From Leishmania donovani (lineage: Eukaryota; Euglenozoa; Kinetoplastea; Trypanosomatida; Trypanosomatidae): a stretch of 64,000 bases of DNA. Below the pieces are notes generated by a model. The model worked only from the letters and a program-made list of their open reading frames with translations. It searched no databases and had not been told where the DNA came from. This document shows positions 50,924-61,541 of this stretch, one piece after another. Where the stretch lies: assembly GCF_000227135.1 (NCBI RefSeq), contig NC_018244.1, positions 570,734 through 634,733 of the forward strand. Reading direction: 5' to 3'. A program made the position numbers and the translations under genes. How positions within the stretch are numbered: position 1 is the first letter of the stretch; each line of letters begins with the position of its first letter.

Positions 50924-51583
50924 ATGGCCGAGGCGCTGTCACCTCTTGCCCCCTCCAGCGTGGTGGGGCCGTCCCGCAGCTGTAAGACTCCGTGCCAGCA
51001 AGCGCGCATTGTCTCCTTCTTCTCGCGTCTCCGCTCAAGGGTGATGCTTGAGCATGACTGGAGCGGCGGAGTACTGGCGGTCCTTGCGCTGCTTGTCGTC
51101 ACCGCCTGCGGTGTCATCTCGAGCTGCGACGTCTGCGGCCTTTCTATTGTGAAGCAGGTGATGGCGCCGAGCGATCGGTCTGACGGGGGTGTTCCGGAGG
51201 CCACTGCGGTAAGATCGTCGCCATCCACAGCAACGGAGACGCCGATGCTCGAGCTTGACGACCGTCCGCGAGGTGCAGCGGCGGGGAAGGCCAATAAGTA
51301 CGTGGAGGAGTTCTACCAGGCGGCCGGTCACTTGCGGTGCCCACAGCTGCAGCGCTACACACAGGAGGAGGTGGCGCGGCACAGGACGAAGGATGACTTG
51401 TGGATTGTAGTGGACAGCAATGTGCTGAACGTGAGCGCGTTTGTCCCGCACCACCCTGGCGGGGACGTGATACTGGATGGCGTCGGTGGGCAGGACATGG
51501 CGACGGTGTTTGCCTACTTCCACGACCCCTCGACTGTCCGACTTATGTTGAGCTTCTGCATTGGTCGCATCCTGTTGCAGTGA
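50924..51583 (+). CDS. Membrane-anchored cytochrome b5-domain protein
   Basis: The protein has 219 residues from ATG 50924. A hydrophobic segment near residues 47-66 (GGVLAVLALLVVTACGVISS) is a probable membrane anchor, followed by a polar linker. The C-terminal domain, about residues 135-219, is a cytochrome b5 fold: YTQEEVARHRTKDDLWIVVD, NVLNVSAFVPHHPGG with the heme ligand H177 in HPGG, DVILDGVGGQDMATVFAYFH with the second ligand probably H200, then a C-terminal LMLSFCIGRILL. The N-terminal anchor with C-terminal heme domain is the reverse of classical tail-anchored b5. An electron-transfer role (lipid desaturation or sterol synthesis) is the usual one for such proteins, but the partner is not shown by context. 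Confidence 0.85.
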   Translation: MAEALSPLAPSSVVGPSRSCKTPCQQARIVSFFSRLRSRVMLEHDWSGGVLAVLALLVVTACGVISSCDVCGLSIVKQVMAPSDRSDGGVPEATAVRSSPSTATETPMLELDDRPRGAAAGKANKYVEEFYQAAGHLRCPQLQRYTQEEVARHRTKDDLWIVVDSNVLNVSAFVPHHPGGDVILDGVGGQDMATVFAYFHDPSTVRLMLSFCIGRILLQ

Positions 51584-53191
51584 GGTGGGCGTGGCGGTGC
51601 GCCGGTCGCACTCTCGCCTCTCGCTCCTGCTTTCGCAGATGACACGAAAAGGACGCATCAGAAAGGCGTTGCATGTGTGTTCCCGCGTGCCGACACCTCT
51701 TCCTCACCTCCTTTCCACTGGTAACTCGGTGGGCTTCAGCTGGGCCACGTGCACCCCCTCACTCTATCGGCAACAGAGAGAGAAATGCGCGCTATACGGT
51801 CACCTCGAACCTTTCCCTTCACCCTCCCCCCGACCCGTGACAAGCGCACCAGGAAGGTGACCACACACCACCGTGTAGCCGGTCTGCGAAGTGCATCACT
51901 CGCGGTGAGCGGGAGCTCGGCATCCTCCTCCTCTTTCCGATAACGCTTTTGTCAGGTGCAATACAGCTCCTGGCATTGCACCCGACGTGGAAGTCGTGCT
52001 CCAAATGAGCCTTTATCTCCGCTGCTGTATGCACCGCCCTATATGATTCAGGAGGGGTTGATGCACATGTCCCTATTGCTGTAACGCCACCAGCGACCTC
52101 ACCCGCCTCTCTGCGGTTCTTTCCTCACCTTTTCTGTGCTCGTATCGTTGCTGCGCAGCTGTGTTCTCTTGTCTCTCTAACCCTCTCGAGCACCCCCTGG
52201 CAGTGAAACGCGTTGGTGCTGCCGCAGCTCGATCACGCACATGCACGTCGGCGGCGCTTCATCTCTGTTTTTGCCTCTGGAACGAATGCCCATATGCCGT
52301 ATCGGCTCTCTTTCTGACTTCAGATTTCTGTTCCCTCCCTCCCCGTGATGACGGCGAAGGCACAGGCATACACACACACACACACAGAGAGACCGCTCTC
52401 CGCGCGTGGCGTCTGAGGGTCCCGCACCCAGCTCTCCGTGTGGAAGGCGGCCGAGCAGCTCCCCTCCCCCTGCTGTATCCCTGCCAAATGCCGAACCGCC
52501 TGCGGTGCGGACATGGCCAAGTGCCGACGACGTGTGGGAGGTCTGGGCGCCGTGTGGGAGCGACGTGTGGGGCGGGTGGTGGGTGGGTGGAGCTTGCGGC
52601 AGGGGGTCGTGCTCTCCGATGCCTGAGCCGGCGCATTGCTGGAAGGCGTGCGTCCGGGGCTGCGTCGCACGACGCGATGGGTGGCCTGTGGCAGGGCCGG
52701 TGGGGTGCGGAGTTGAGTCTCACCTCCTGGTGAATGGCAGAGGCAGTGGCCACACGCTGAGCAGAGAATGCATCTCTCTGTCTCGGCCTGGTGCGCTGCC
52801 AGCGCCCGTTCGCATTGATTCTTGCTCGCTGGTTTGCCGTGTCTTTGCCACTTTTATGCAGGTGCACGCCGCCACCTGATGAATCCTCTGGCAATCTCTT
52901 CCTCGGCTGCCACGTCTGCTGAACCGCTGCCGCTGTTCCTCGCACCCCACCTTTCTTTCTTTGCGCCTCCCCCTTCTATCGCTATACTCGCCCCGCATTG
53001 CCCTCCGACCCTGTCGGAGCCTCGTCGCGTGTGGGCAGTGACGAAGATTTCCGGCACTCGTGTGCCGTCTCACGATTTCGAATCCCGCCTTCCGCCTTTC
53101 GGCTGCTGCGGTCGAGCGTGCCGCCCCCTCCGCCCTGCCGTATTCGCTTACCTCACACCCGTTCTTTTACTCGTACGTCGCACCTTGGCCA
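51584..53191. other. Spacer with repeat copy 4
   Basis: It holds the 3' region of the b5-domain gene, a C/T-rich patch near 52100-52200, (CA)n at 52370-52386, repeat copy 4 (52394-52768) and a pyrimidine-rich leader of the lactone oxidase gene (52940-52985). No gene is supported. Confidence 0.55.
52394..52768 (+). repeat. Dispersed ~360-bp repeat, copy 4 (SIDER-like)
   Basis: It begins GCTCTCCGCGCGTGGCGTCT directly after a (CA)n(GA)n run and ends CACACGCTGAGCAGAGAA. It appears the same as copy 2 up to the last few bases. It is in sense orientation about 0.8 kb after the b5-domain stop. Confidence 0.75.
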
Positions 53192-54679
53192 ATGTCTGCT
53201 CAGTCCGCGGCCAGTCGGTGGACTAACCTCGCTGGCATCGGCTCCTGCCACCCGACGCACCATCATTACCCCACGAGTACCGAAGAAGTGCAGGACGCTG
53301 TCGAGCTGGTGCGTTCGCAGAACGGCAAGTGCCGCGTCGCGGGAGCCGGCAAGAGCCCGAACACAGCCACCTTCACGAATGAGCACCTGATCCACATGGA
53401 GCGCATGAACCGCATCTTGTCCATTGACACCGTCGCGCACACCATCACGTGTGAGGCGGGGGCGGTTATGGAGGAGGTGATGAGGTCGGTCGACAAGGTG
53501 GGTCTCATGGTGCGCTGCGTGCCATCCTACGTCCGGACTACTGTCGGCGGCTGCATCGCCACGGCTACGCACAGCAGCGGCAGCCAATGCCATTGTCTCT
53601 CGGACTATGTGCGAGGGTTGAAGATCGTGGACGGCTGCGCCCAGATTCGCACGCTGGTCGCAGGCAAGGACGATGCGGAGCTGCGGCTGGCCGCCTGCCA
53701 CCTCGGCGTGATTGGCATTGTCACGGAGGTCACGCTGGAGGTGCAGCCGCGGGTTCAGTGGAAGTTGGTAAGTCAGCCGTTGCCCATGAAGGATGCGACG
53801 AACGCTGCGCTGGTTGCGGAGAAGGTGAGGTCGACCGAGTACTACCGGTGGTGGTGGGTGCCACACACGGACGGCTGCTACGAGTCCTACGGCAGAGTCG
53901 AGAGCACGACGGACATATCCGCGCTGCCCCCGCTTCCCGACGCGCTCACTGCGCGGGATGACGCGCCTGTGCAGCCGTCGCCTGCTGCTTTGCAGGAAGC
54001 AAGCAGCGCCAGCGACAGCAGCGCCTCTCTAATCGTGAAGAGTGCCCTCAAGAGTATTGCGACGGACTTTGTGCGGCATCAGGTGGTTGAGTGGAGCCTG
54101 TGGGCGGCGTGCCTGTACCCGGCTATTCAGCCGTACGTGAACAAGGCGTATCAGCGGGTCTTCTTCTCGGCTCCCCAGGTGCAGCGCGGGTCGGCGCTCG
54201 AGTGCTTCACCTTCGACTGCCTCTTCAAGCAGTGGGCCAACGAGTGGGCTATCGATGCCTCGCGGGCCGTTGAGGCGTTTAACCGACTGCGGGACATGAT
54301 CGACCGTGAGGGCATGCTCCTGCACTTCCCCGTCGAGTTCCGCTTCACGGCGCCAGATGTGTCGGACATGTCCCCCGCCGTGGGGCGGCCAACATGCTGG
54401 ATTGGTGTGGTCATGTACCGTCCCTACGGGCAGGAAGCGCGCGACACGCGCCGTTGCTACGACGGCTTCTGCCACGTGATGGAGGAGATGGGTGGCCGTC
54501 CACACTGGGCCAAGTACTACGACTGGGGACATCGCGAGATAACGGCGGCCTACGGCGACCACTGGGAGCGCTTCCTGGCGCTGCGTCGCAGGATGGACCC
54601 CGACGACATCTTTGTAAACCGTTGGTTCCGCAACCTTATGTCGTCCGACCGCGTGAACAGCACCGCGTGCACGCCGTAG
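53192..54679 (+). CDS. Aldonolactone oxidase (galactono/arabinono-1,4-lactone oxidase)
   Basis: This enzyme catalyses the last step of ascorbate-type synthesis, oxidising an aldono-1,4-lactone with a flavin. It has 495 residues from ATG 53192 (CCAATGTC); the frame opens at a GTG 132 bases upstream. The N-terminal flavin domain spans about residues 20-190 (TEEVQDAVELVRSQNGKCRV, HTITCEAGAVMEEVMRSVD, VPSYVRTTVGGCIATATHSS). The C-terminal ALO domain includes CFTFDCLFKQWANEWAID, FPVEFRFTAPD, HWAK at 438-441 and MDPDDIFVNRWFR. The position usually holding the FAD-linked His (GGRHS in plant and fungal enzymes) reads GAGK54S, so flavin binding should be non-covalent, as reported for the Trypanosoma cruzi enzyme. 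No C-terminal peroxisomal SKL-type signal is present. Confidence 0.92.
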   Translation: MSAQSAASRWTNLAGIGSCHPTHHHYPTSTEEVQDAVELVRSQNGKCRVAGAGKSPNTATFTNEHLIHMERMNRILSIDTVAHTITCEAGAVMEEVMRSVDKVGLMVRCVPSYVRTTVGGCIATATHSSGSQCHCLSDYVRGLKIVDGCAQIRTLVAGKDDAELRLAACHLGVIGIVTEVTLEVQPRVQWKLVSQPLPMKDATNAALVAEKVRSTEYYRWWWVPHTDGCYESYGRVESTTDISALPPLPDALTARDDAPVQPSPAALQEASSASDSSASLIVKSALKSIATDFVRHQVVEWSLWAACLYPAIQPYVNKAYQRVFFSAPQVQRGSALECFTFDCLFKQWANEWAIDASRAVEAFNRLRDMIDREGMLLHFPVEFRFTAPDVSDMSPAVGRPTCWIGVVMYRPYGQEARDTRRCYDGFCHVMEEMGGRPHWAKYYDWGHREITAAYGDHWERFLALRRRMDPDDIFVNRWFRNLMSSDRVNSTACTP

Positions 54680-57600
54680 ACAGTCCTGGTACCTAATATC
54701 TTGTGCGTGCGAGCGTCTGTGTGTAGCAAAGGCTGCCTGCGGGCTCGCGTCAACCACCATCGCTTCTCACCATCAAGGAATTTGCAGAGGAGCGCTCTCA
54801 TTTCTTCAACCTCTCTCACACGGGGACACACACGCCTATGTAAGGGTATACGACGGTGGAGTCTCGCCTTGGGCAGTGGATGCAGCCGTCCACCCATCGC
54901 ACTCTGCCGTTACGACCTCCTGTGCCTTCCACAGCCAGTCCGTGAGCAGCTGCCCGTCGTCTCAAGGAAGGACAGGAGACCTTCTCCGCGCACCACTACT
55001 GCTCCCCGCCCCTCTCTACCCTCTGCTCCCCTCGCAAGCACCTTCCTCAGCGAGCGACTCCAGCATCCACTCTTCGGCGATGACGTTCCTCGTCCAGACG
55101 GGGCCCCGACCCGAGTCGAGTTCGTCTGGTTGGACCCGAACGACAGCCCCCACGCACGGGCTGGCGCAGCACAGCCGGCATACCCTCTCTCTCATGTTTG
55201 CATAGATCACCCGAAGACTGCACAGGTGGCAGGCCGTACCCCATCCTCCCTGGGTCCATCGGGGGGGGATCTANNNNNNNNNNNNNNNNNNNNNNNNNNN
55301 NNNNNNNNNNNNNNNNNNNNNNNNNNNNNNNNNNNNNNNNNNNNNNNNNNNNNNNNNNNNNNNNNNNNNNNNNNNNNNNNNNNNNNNNNNNNNNNNNNNN
55401 NNNNNNNNNNNNNNNNNNNNNNNNNNNNNNNNNNNNNNNNNNNNNNNNNNNNNNNNNNNNNNNNNNNNNNNNNNNNNNNNNNNNNNNNNNNNNNNNNNNN
55501 NNNNNNNNNNNNNNNNNNNNNNNNNNNNNNNNNNNNNNNNNNNNNNNNNNNNNNNNNNNNNNNNNNNNNNNNNNNNNNNNNNNNNNNNNNNNNNNNNNNN
55601 NNNNNNNNNNNNNNNNNNNNNNNNNNNNNNNNNNNNNNNNNNNNNNNNNNNNNNNNNNNNNNNNNNNNNNNNNNNNNNNNNNNNNNNNNNNNNNNNNNNN
55701 NNNNNNNNNNNNNNNNNNNNNNNNNNNNNNNNNNNNNNNNNNNNNNNNNNNNNNNNNNNNNNNNNNNNNNNNNNNNNNNNNNNNNNNNNNNNNNNNNNNN
55801 NNNNNNNNNNNNNNNNNNNNNNNNNNNNNNNNNNNNNNNNNNNNNNNNNNNNNNNNNNNNNNNNNNNNNNNNNNNNNNNNNNNNNNNNNNNNNNNNNNNN
55901 NNNNNNNNNNNNNNNNNNNNNNNNNNNNNNNNNNNNNNNNNNNNNNNNNNNNNNNNNNNNNNNNNNNNNNNNNNNNNNNNNNNNNNNNNNNNNNNNNNNN
56001 NNNNNNNNNNNNNNNNNNNNNNNNNNNNNNNNNNNNNNNNNNNNNNNNNNNNNNNNNNNNNNNNNNNNNNNNNNNNNNNNNNNNNNNNNNNNNNNNNNNN
56101 NNNNNNNNNNNNNNNNNNNNNNNNNNNNNNNNNNNNNNNNNNNNNNNNNNNNNNNNNNAGGCCCTCACCTAAAACAACAGCAACACAGGGGCGGAGGAGG
56201 AGGCCCAGGCGCGAGTACATTCAAGGCGGCAGAAACGGGAGAAAAATGTGCCGCCAACGCCCTCGTGCGACTCCTGCCGCAAAAGCCCCTTCCGCACACA
56301 CACACACACACGCACACACACACACACACACATAAATATGCGCGCCGCTGGATCCGTCTGCCTCGCCAACTGAGGGGGAGGGGGGCCTCATCGCGAACGG
56401 ACGCTCCTCAACACGGCATGACGGGCCGAAGGGGCTCTCCTCCCGCTGCGTCCAGCACGGCCGGTGACACAGTCCGGCTTGCTACCCTTTTTCCCGCTAC
56501 GTCGCACCTTTGGTGAATCATCGCCGGCTCCTCGCTGGGAAGACGGCCAGCAGCTGGGACGAAGTCTGCCGTCTGACCCCGCAGAGCTTCCTCAGCGTCT
56601 CCAGCGCCACAGTAGCGCCTTACCGTGCTGCGGAGGCGAGGCCAAGTCGTGGCGCGGCCCTTCTATCCGGATCTTTTAGGCGTCGTGCGGCTCGGTGCTA
56701 AGCGGCACGGTCGCGCACGCCTCTCCGCATTTCGGAATAGCGAACGATGCGAAGGTGCGTGTGTGGCGCTGGTGGCAATATTCGTTTTTGTCTGCCTTCT
56801 CTCTCTTTGTCTGTCTTTTGCATCCCCCCTCCCCCCTGTACGCCGGCGAAGGAGAAGAGGTGCTCACGTAGCTGCTTGTGGACCTTGGCCCGCATGTGCC
56901 GCTCTCCATCTGTCTGCGCCCTTGGTTCATTGCCATCACTCCCTTGGCGGCTGCTCGTCTATGTATGTACAGTGATATTCACTGCGCCTTGTCTCTCCGT
57001 CGTCCGCGTGGTGTTACATTCCCGATTGCCTTCACCTTCCTCTCTCCGAGTGCTCTGCGGCCTCCTCACGCTCATCTATACGATAGGCGCCCACCGCATC
57101 TGCTGGAGGTGGGAAAGGCCCAGTGGATGACGCTCGCGCAGGGGAGCGAGGGGTGACTGCCGATGCTATGCGTGTGAGCATGTGCGCATTCTACATGACT
57201 TTTGCGTATCGAAGTCCATCATTCCCCTCCTCACTCGCTGTCGTGCTCTTTTCAGATTGCAATGCTGCACACCCCTCATCACGCCAGCGGCGGTGTCTCG
57301 TTCCTTCTCAGTCTCCCCACGTGCCATGTGTCCGTGCTCCACCCTCTCGCCTTCTTTCCGCTCTCTCTCTCTCTCTGCCATCACACTGCCATACTCGGCC
57401 GCTGTGCAACTGCTTCTATGCGATCACCACGGCTCTCACCGCGCACATATCCAGCTTAACAGTTGTGGTGGTTGCCTGCGCACACTCCCTTCTACCCCCT
57501 TTCCAGCATCGACTTCGCGTTGCACTTCCACTGCGCTTCTTCTCCATCAACGCGAGGGACGATTGCCCAGGACGTGTGTGTCTGCGTGCCCTCCCTGCAA

Positions 57601-57739
57601 GATCGCGATCTGGTCAGGCGCTGCCACTCAAGAACGCCGCACGGCGAACGCTCTCTGCACTGGCGTGTGCGACTGCGCGCGCGCCGCCTTTCTTCCTCAA
57701 CCTCCCACACATCTGGCGGCGCTCGGGCTTCTCGCGCAC
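54680..57739. other. 3-kb spacer dominated by an 885-N gap
   Basis: The left flank (54701-55273) includes a protein-like frame that runs into the gap (see findings). The right flank has (CA)n at 56296-56332 and then C/T-rich leader sequence of SDA1, with (CT)n near 57360-57380. The gap may hide a gene or a collapsed repeat. Confidence 0.5.
55274..56158. other. Assembly gap (885 N)
   Basis: The length differs from the two 99-N placeholders, so it may be an estimated size. The left edge reads GGGGGGGATCTA and the right edge AGGCCCTCACCTAAAAC. Confidence 0.95.
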
Positions 57740-60355
57740 ATGGCGGAGCCAGCATTTCGCGGTACACTGCTGCTGTTGCAGAACCGTACTCGCCGCGACC
57801 CGGAGTCGTACCGTGACGAGTTCCTTGCTCAGCTGGACCACTTCAGGGCCTTCAGCGCCACCGTGCTCTCCCAGCGGAGTCTCAATCCTCAGTTCATCGC
57901 GGTGCTCAACTACGTCTGCCACGTTGGCCACTGCTTCCCAAAGGATGCTGCCGTGATCGTGAACATCGTGTTGGAGCTGCTGCGTGCATCCAAAGGGAAT
58001 GGTTTGCCGATGGACTTGCGCCTGGCGCTCGTGAAGTCGCTGATTCTCCTGCGCGCCAAAGACCTTGTCTCGACGGACCATACCTTCCCTCTGTTCTTTG
58101 AGCTGCTGCAGGAGCGTGACAAGACGTTGCGCAAGCTGATCTTGACGCACGTCGTGAGCGATATCCGCAAGGCGAACATGCCGGGCGCGAAGAACGGCGC
58201 GCAGATCAATAAGAGGGCGCAGAACTTTCTCTTCTCTGTCATGGCAGAAGACGACCCGGTTCAGGCACGCTGTGCTGAGATGGTCATGATCGACCTCTAC
58301 CGCCGGCGTGTCTGGAGTGACGAGCGCACAGTGGAGGTGCTCACCAAGGCGTGCTTCTCCAAGCACACGCCGATCCTGCGGACGGCGCTCCGCTTCTTCT
58401 TGCTTCAAATGCCGAGGATCACCTCCGTGGACGACGAGGACGGCGAGGAGCAGGACCCTGGCCGCACCATCTCGAAGCTGCAGCAGAAGATGAAGATCGT
58501 GAAGAAGACGTCGAAGCGCGAGCGAGTGCTGAAGCGCAGCGTCCGCGGAGCGAAGCGCAAGTACGACCGGCAAGAGAAGGAGGAGGCGCTCTTCGCGAAG
58601 CAGCACGTCGACCCCGTCCGCCTTCTGCGCGACCCGCAGCAGTTCGTCGAGCGTCTCCTCGCGAAGCTGCAGAAGACGTCGGAGCGCTTTGAGGTTCGCC
58701 TCCTGTACTTGAACGTGATTGCGCGCACCGTCTCCGAGCACGAGGTGCTGCACCTTCCGCTCTACGGCTTTCTGGAGCGCTACATGGAACCTTCCCAGCT
58801 GCATGCCACGCAGCTGCTGGCCCTCTCCGCCACGTGCGTGCACGCGATGGTGCCGCCGGATGCAATCGAGCCGCTACTGCGCACGATCGCCAACCACTTT
58901 GTCTCGGACCGCTCGTCGGCGGACGCGATCACTGTCGGCATCAACACGATTCGGGAGATTTGCAAGCGCCAGCCCCTTGCCATGAATGCCGACTTGCTGA
59001 AAGACCTGGCCGAGTACAAGAACCAGCGTGGCGACAAAGGTGTCATGATGGCGGCGCGTGCGCTCATCCAGCTGTACCGTGACGTGTATCCGGAGTTGCT
59101 GCCGGCGAAGCTGCGCGGCAGCAAGGCGGGTGCCGCGGACATGGCAACGAAGCCCGTCTACGGTTCCAAGCACGTGTACACGGACATCCCTGGACTCGAG
59201 CTTCTGTATCAGGACATTGACAACAACGCCGGCAACGACGAGAGCGGCAGCGAGAGCTCCTCGTCGGAGGTCGACTCGTCCAGCGGCGAGTGGGCGACCG
59301 ACTCCGACAGCGAGGCTGACGCTGACGACGTCGACGGCGAGTTCGTGGACGTCCCCGACTCTAGCGCGGAGGAGGAAGACAAAAGCGAGGATGCGTGTCC
59401 TCAGCTGGCGCCGGTACACGAGCACGCCCACTCTGCTGCCAACCGGACCGACGCAGACGGCGAGGGACCACGCAAGCGCGCGCGTCTGGAAGAGGCTGCG
59501 CCAGTCTCGGTAGCGTCACAGAACGGTGCTGCGCTCAGCGAGAGTTCCACAGACGACGAGGATGAAGGGGTGGACTCTGACGTTGACGAGGACGGTGAGG
59601 GGGTGGCCAGCGACGAGGAAAACGACGATGAGGAAAGCGACGACGAGGAATCGGAGGATGAGAGCGAGTTTGGCTGGGAAGAAACGTCCGACGACGAGGA
59701 AAGCGAACGCGATGAGGAGAGCACCGCGGAGGCGAAGGAGGAGGAGCCTGCCTCTCTCTCCGCTGCCTTGGCCAACGCGAATTCCGGTGCTGACTGGTTT
59801 GAGGACCTCACTGAAGGCATGAGCAGCAGAAACGCGTCCTCGTCGCTCCGAGCGGGGTCTGTCTCAAGCTCCAAGGCGCTCTCAACCACTTCCATTTCTT
59901 CGTCACGCCTACTGACGGATAGCGACTTCCAGAAGATAAACCAGCTGCGCACGCAGCACGGCAGCCACCAGTCTCTGCGAGGCAAGCGCAAAGAACGCGA
60001 TGCACAGTCCAAGAAGCGCCACGACCTCATCCACAGCATCAGCAACGACCTCGACGCACACGACATCGAGCACTTCACCGAGAAGAAGCGCGAGACAGAC
60101 AAGCAGGCGAAGATTGAGCAGGCGCGGGAGCTGCGTAAAGCCTCCTCGACGTTTGAGCTGCGGCGCAAGAAGAAGAGCAAACTCAACTCCACGCACGGGG
60201 AGCACTCAAAGCGCGGCAAACTCTTCCAGATGACCAAACGGTCGCGGCGTGTGGCGGCGAAGCTGAAGAGCTCTGTGGCCGACCGCGCTACCCGCGCGAA
60301 GGAAATGCAGAAGAAGGACATCAAGTTCCGCATCAAGCGTGGCTGGAAGGCGTAG
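57740..60355 (+). CDS. SDA1: SDA1 homologue, 60S ribosome biogenesis factor
   Basis: Sda1 is a nucleolar protein of late pre-60S particles, needed for their maturation and export. The protein has 871 residues from ATG 57740; the open frame upstream is C/T-rich leader. The N-terminal ARM-like helical region matches Sda1: LLLLQNRTRRDPESYRDEFL, LNPQFIAVLNYVCHVGHCFP, LPMDLRLALVKSLILLRAKD, FPLFFELLQERDKTLRKLIL, KNGAQINKRAQNFLFSVMAE, DPVQARCAEMVMIDLYRRRV. Residues about 355-560 continue the SDA1 fold. Residues about 500-690 include a long Asp/Glu/Ser stretch typical of nucleolar factors. The C-terminus is strongly basic (KRGKLFQMTKRSRRVAAKLK, IKFRIKRGWKA), as in the family. Length is somewhat longer than the yeast protein because of the acidic insert. 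Confidence 0.95.
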   Translation: MAEPAFRGTLLLLQNRTRRDPESYRDEFLAQLDHFRAFSATVLSQRSLNPQFIAVLNYVCHVGHCFPKDAAVIVNIVLELLRASKGNGLPMDLRLALVKSLILLRAKDLVSTDHTFPLFFELLQERDKTLRKLILTHVVSDIRKANMPGAKNGAQINKRAQNFLFSVMAEDDPVQARCAEMVMIDLYRRRVWSDERTVEVLTKACFSKHTPILRTALRFFLLQMPRITSVDDEDGEEQDPGRTISKLQQKMKIVKKTSKRERVLKRSVRGAKRKYDRQEKEEALFAKQHVDPVRLLRDPQQFVERLLAKLQKTSERFEVRLLYLNVIARTVSEHEVLHLPLYGFLERYMEPSQLHATQLLALSATCVHAMVPPDAIEPLLRTIANHFVSDRSSADAITVGINTIREICKRQPLAMNADLLKDLAEYKNQRGDKGVMMAARALIQLYRDVYPELLPAKLRGSKAGAADMATKPVYGSKHVYTDIPGLELLYQDIDNNAGNDESGSESSSSEVDSSSGEWATDSDSEADADDVDGEFVDVPDSSAEEEDKSEDACPQLAPVHEHAHSAANRTDADGEGPRKRARLEEAAPVSVASQNGAALSESSTDDEDEGVDSDVDEDGEGVASDEENDDEESDDEESEDESEFGWEETSDDEESERDEESTAEAKEEEPASLSAALANANSGADWFEDLTEGMSSRNASSSLRAGSVSSSKALSTTSISSSRLLTDSDFQKINQLRTQHGSHQSLRGKRKERDAQSKKRHDLIHSISNDLDAHDIEHFTEKKRETDKQAKIEQARELRKASSTFELRRKKKSKLNSTHGEHSKRGKLFQMTKRSRRVAAKLKSSVADRATRAKEMQKKDIKFRIKRGWKA

Positions 60356-61151
60356 TGGAGCGACGGCAGCGCGATGTACGGCGACAGGAAAAGTATCACC
60401 GCAGTGGCGGCCCCATACTTCTAACCAACAGACGAAGCGTGTTGATCGCGAAAGACGATACCCCCTTCCCCTCGAGTAACAGTGTCACGGAGCGCTGCTC
60501 TGCTAGTCTTTTAACCCCCCCCCTCCCCGCGCTGGAATCGTCTAAGCTGATGACGGCGCCCTCTCCTCCGTGGCTGGTGCCGCTCCCTTGCAAAATTTTC
60601 TGTGTTCACCCGTTGCTGTTGTTCTGCTCATGCCGCTGCTGCTGCGGCGACGGCGGTGTGGAAGTGCAGCAGAGAGCGGCTGGGCGAGGGGAGGACGGCG
60701 ATGTGAGGGGGCCGAGGGAACGCTTAAGAGAGTAAACAAAAAAGTAGCAGGCGAAATAGAGTGAGGCAGGCGTGTGTGTGCCAGCCGCAGGAACACGACA
60801 GTCGTGGCTGCCACAGCGGAGCAGTGCTCTGCACCATCTGATGTCTGACAGCAGACGCCGTTGGCCTGCACCAATGCGTTTCATGCCACCGTCGTCGATT
60901 TGAGAGTAAGCGACGTCTCTGGGCATCTGTGCAGCAGTGCGCGTGGGTGGCCGTGCCTCGGCCGCTGACGTTCTCTTGGGCCGCGCCGCTGCTCTTCACT
61001 GGTTTGCACTCTCTCGCTTTTCCTACCTCGCTACCTTTGGGTTGTCCGCGTAGAAGTGTGCGCCAGAGCGCAGCGTCGCCGGCCATTTCTCTTCACCCCC
61101 CCCCTCTTCCCCACTCCACTACGCCGCGAGTCTCTCTCGGACTTGTGCCCT
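60356..61151. other. Spacer after SDA1
   Basis: These 0.8 kb have C runs near 60514-60524 and 61098-61104 and C/T-rich leader sequence before the next ATG. No gene is supported. Confidence 0.45.
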
Positions 61152-61541
61152 ATGTCCGTTCAGGCCTTCTTCGAGTTCTCCAGTAGTATTCTGAGCCCCA
61201 AGTATGTCGGACTGTCACCGTTCCACGCGCCCAAAGAGTCGCGGCTTGACACGAGTCCGCCTGGGGTTCTCTCCTCCATGTGCGAGTACACAATATGCAC
61301 GAAGCGCGCACTCAACACGCGCATCATCGGATTTGCTGAGCCGACGCTGCAGCAGTGCGTCGAGGAGCTCGCACGTGCTTTGAAGGCCACCGCCTTTATA
61401 CAAGACAAGGACGCGACGTCGGCGTTGCTGCGGCAGAGGCGGGGCACAGTCGACCCGTCGCAGCTGCCGTGGTCGCCAAGACCCGAGTATCTCGCATGGC
61501 TGCGAGCCCAGGGCCGCCTTGACGAGACCATGCTGTTATGA
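61152..61541 (+). CDS. Small protein, function unknown
   Basis: The protein has 129 residues from ATG 61152; the frame extends to a GTG at 61056 through C/T-rich leader. The N-terminus (SVQAFFEFSSSILSPKYVGL) and the middle (MCEYTICTKRALNTRIIGFA, EPTLQQCVEELARALKATAF) look like a compact folded protein, and the end (YLAWLRAQGRLDETMLL) is helical. It has no TM segment or known motif. Support is moderate: protein-like composition, G/C-ending codons, correct strand, and spacing typical of its neighbours. I recognise no family. Confidence 0.55.
   Translation: MSVQAFFEFSSSILSPKYVGLSPFHAPKESRLDTSPPGVLSSMCEYTICTKRALNTRIIGFAEPTLQQCVEELARALKATAFIQDKDATSALLRQRRGTVDPSQLPWSPRPEYLAWLRAQGRLDETMLL

Noticed and set aside
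57182..57739. 186-residue upstream extension of SDA1
   Set aside because: C/T-rich leader translation; known SDA1 proteins start close to the region beginning at 57740.
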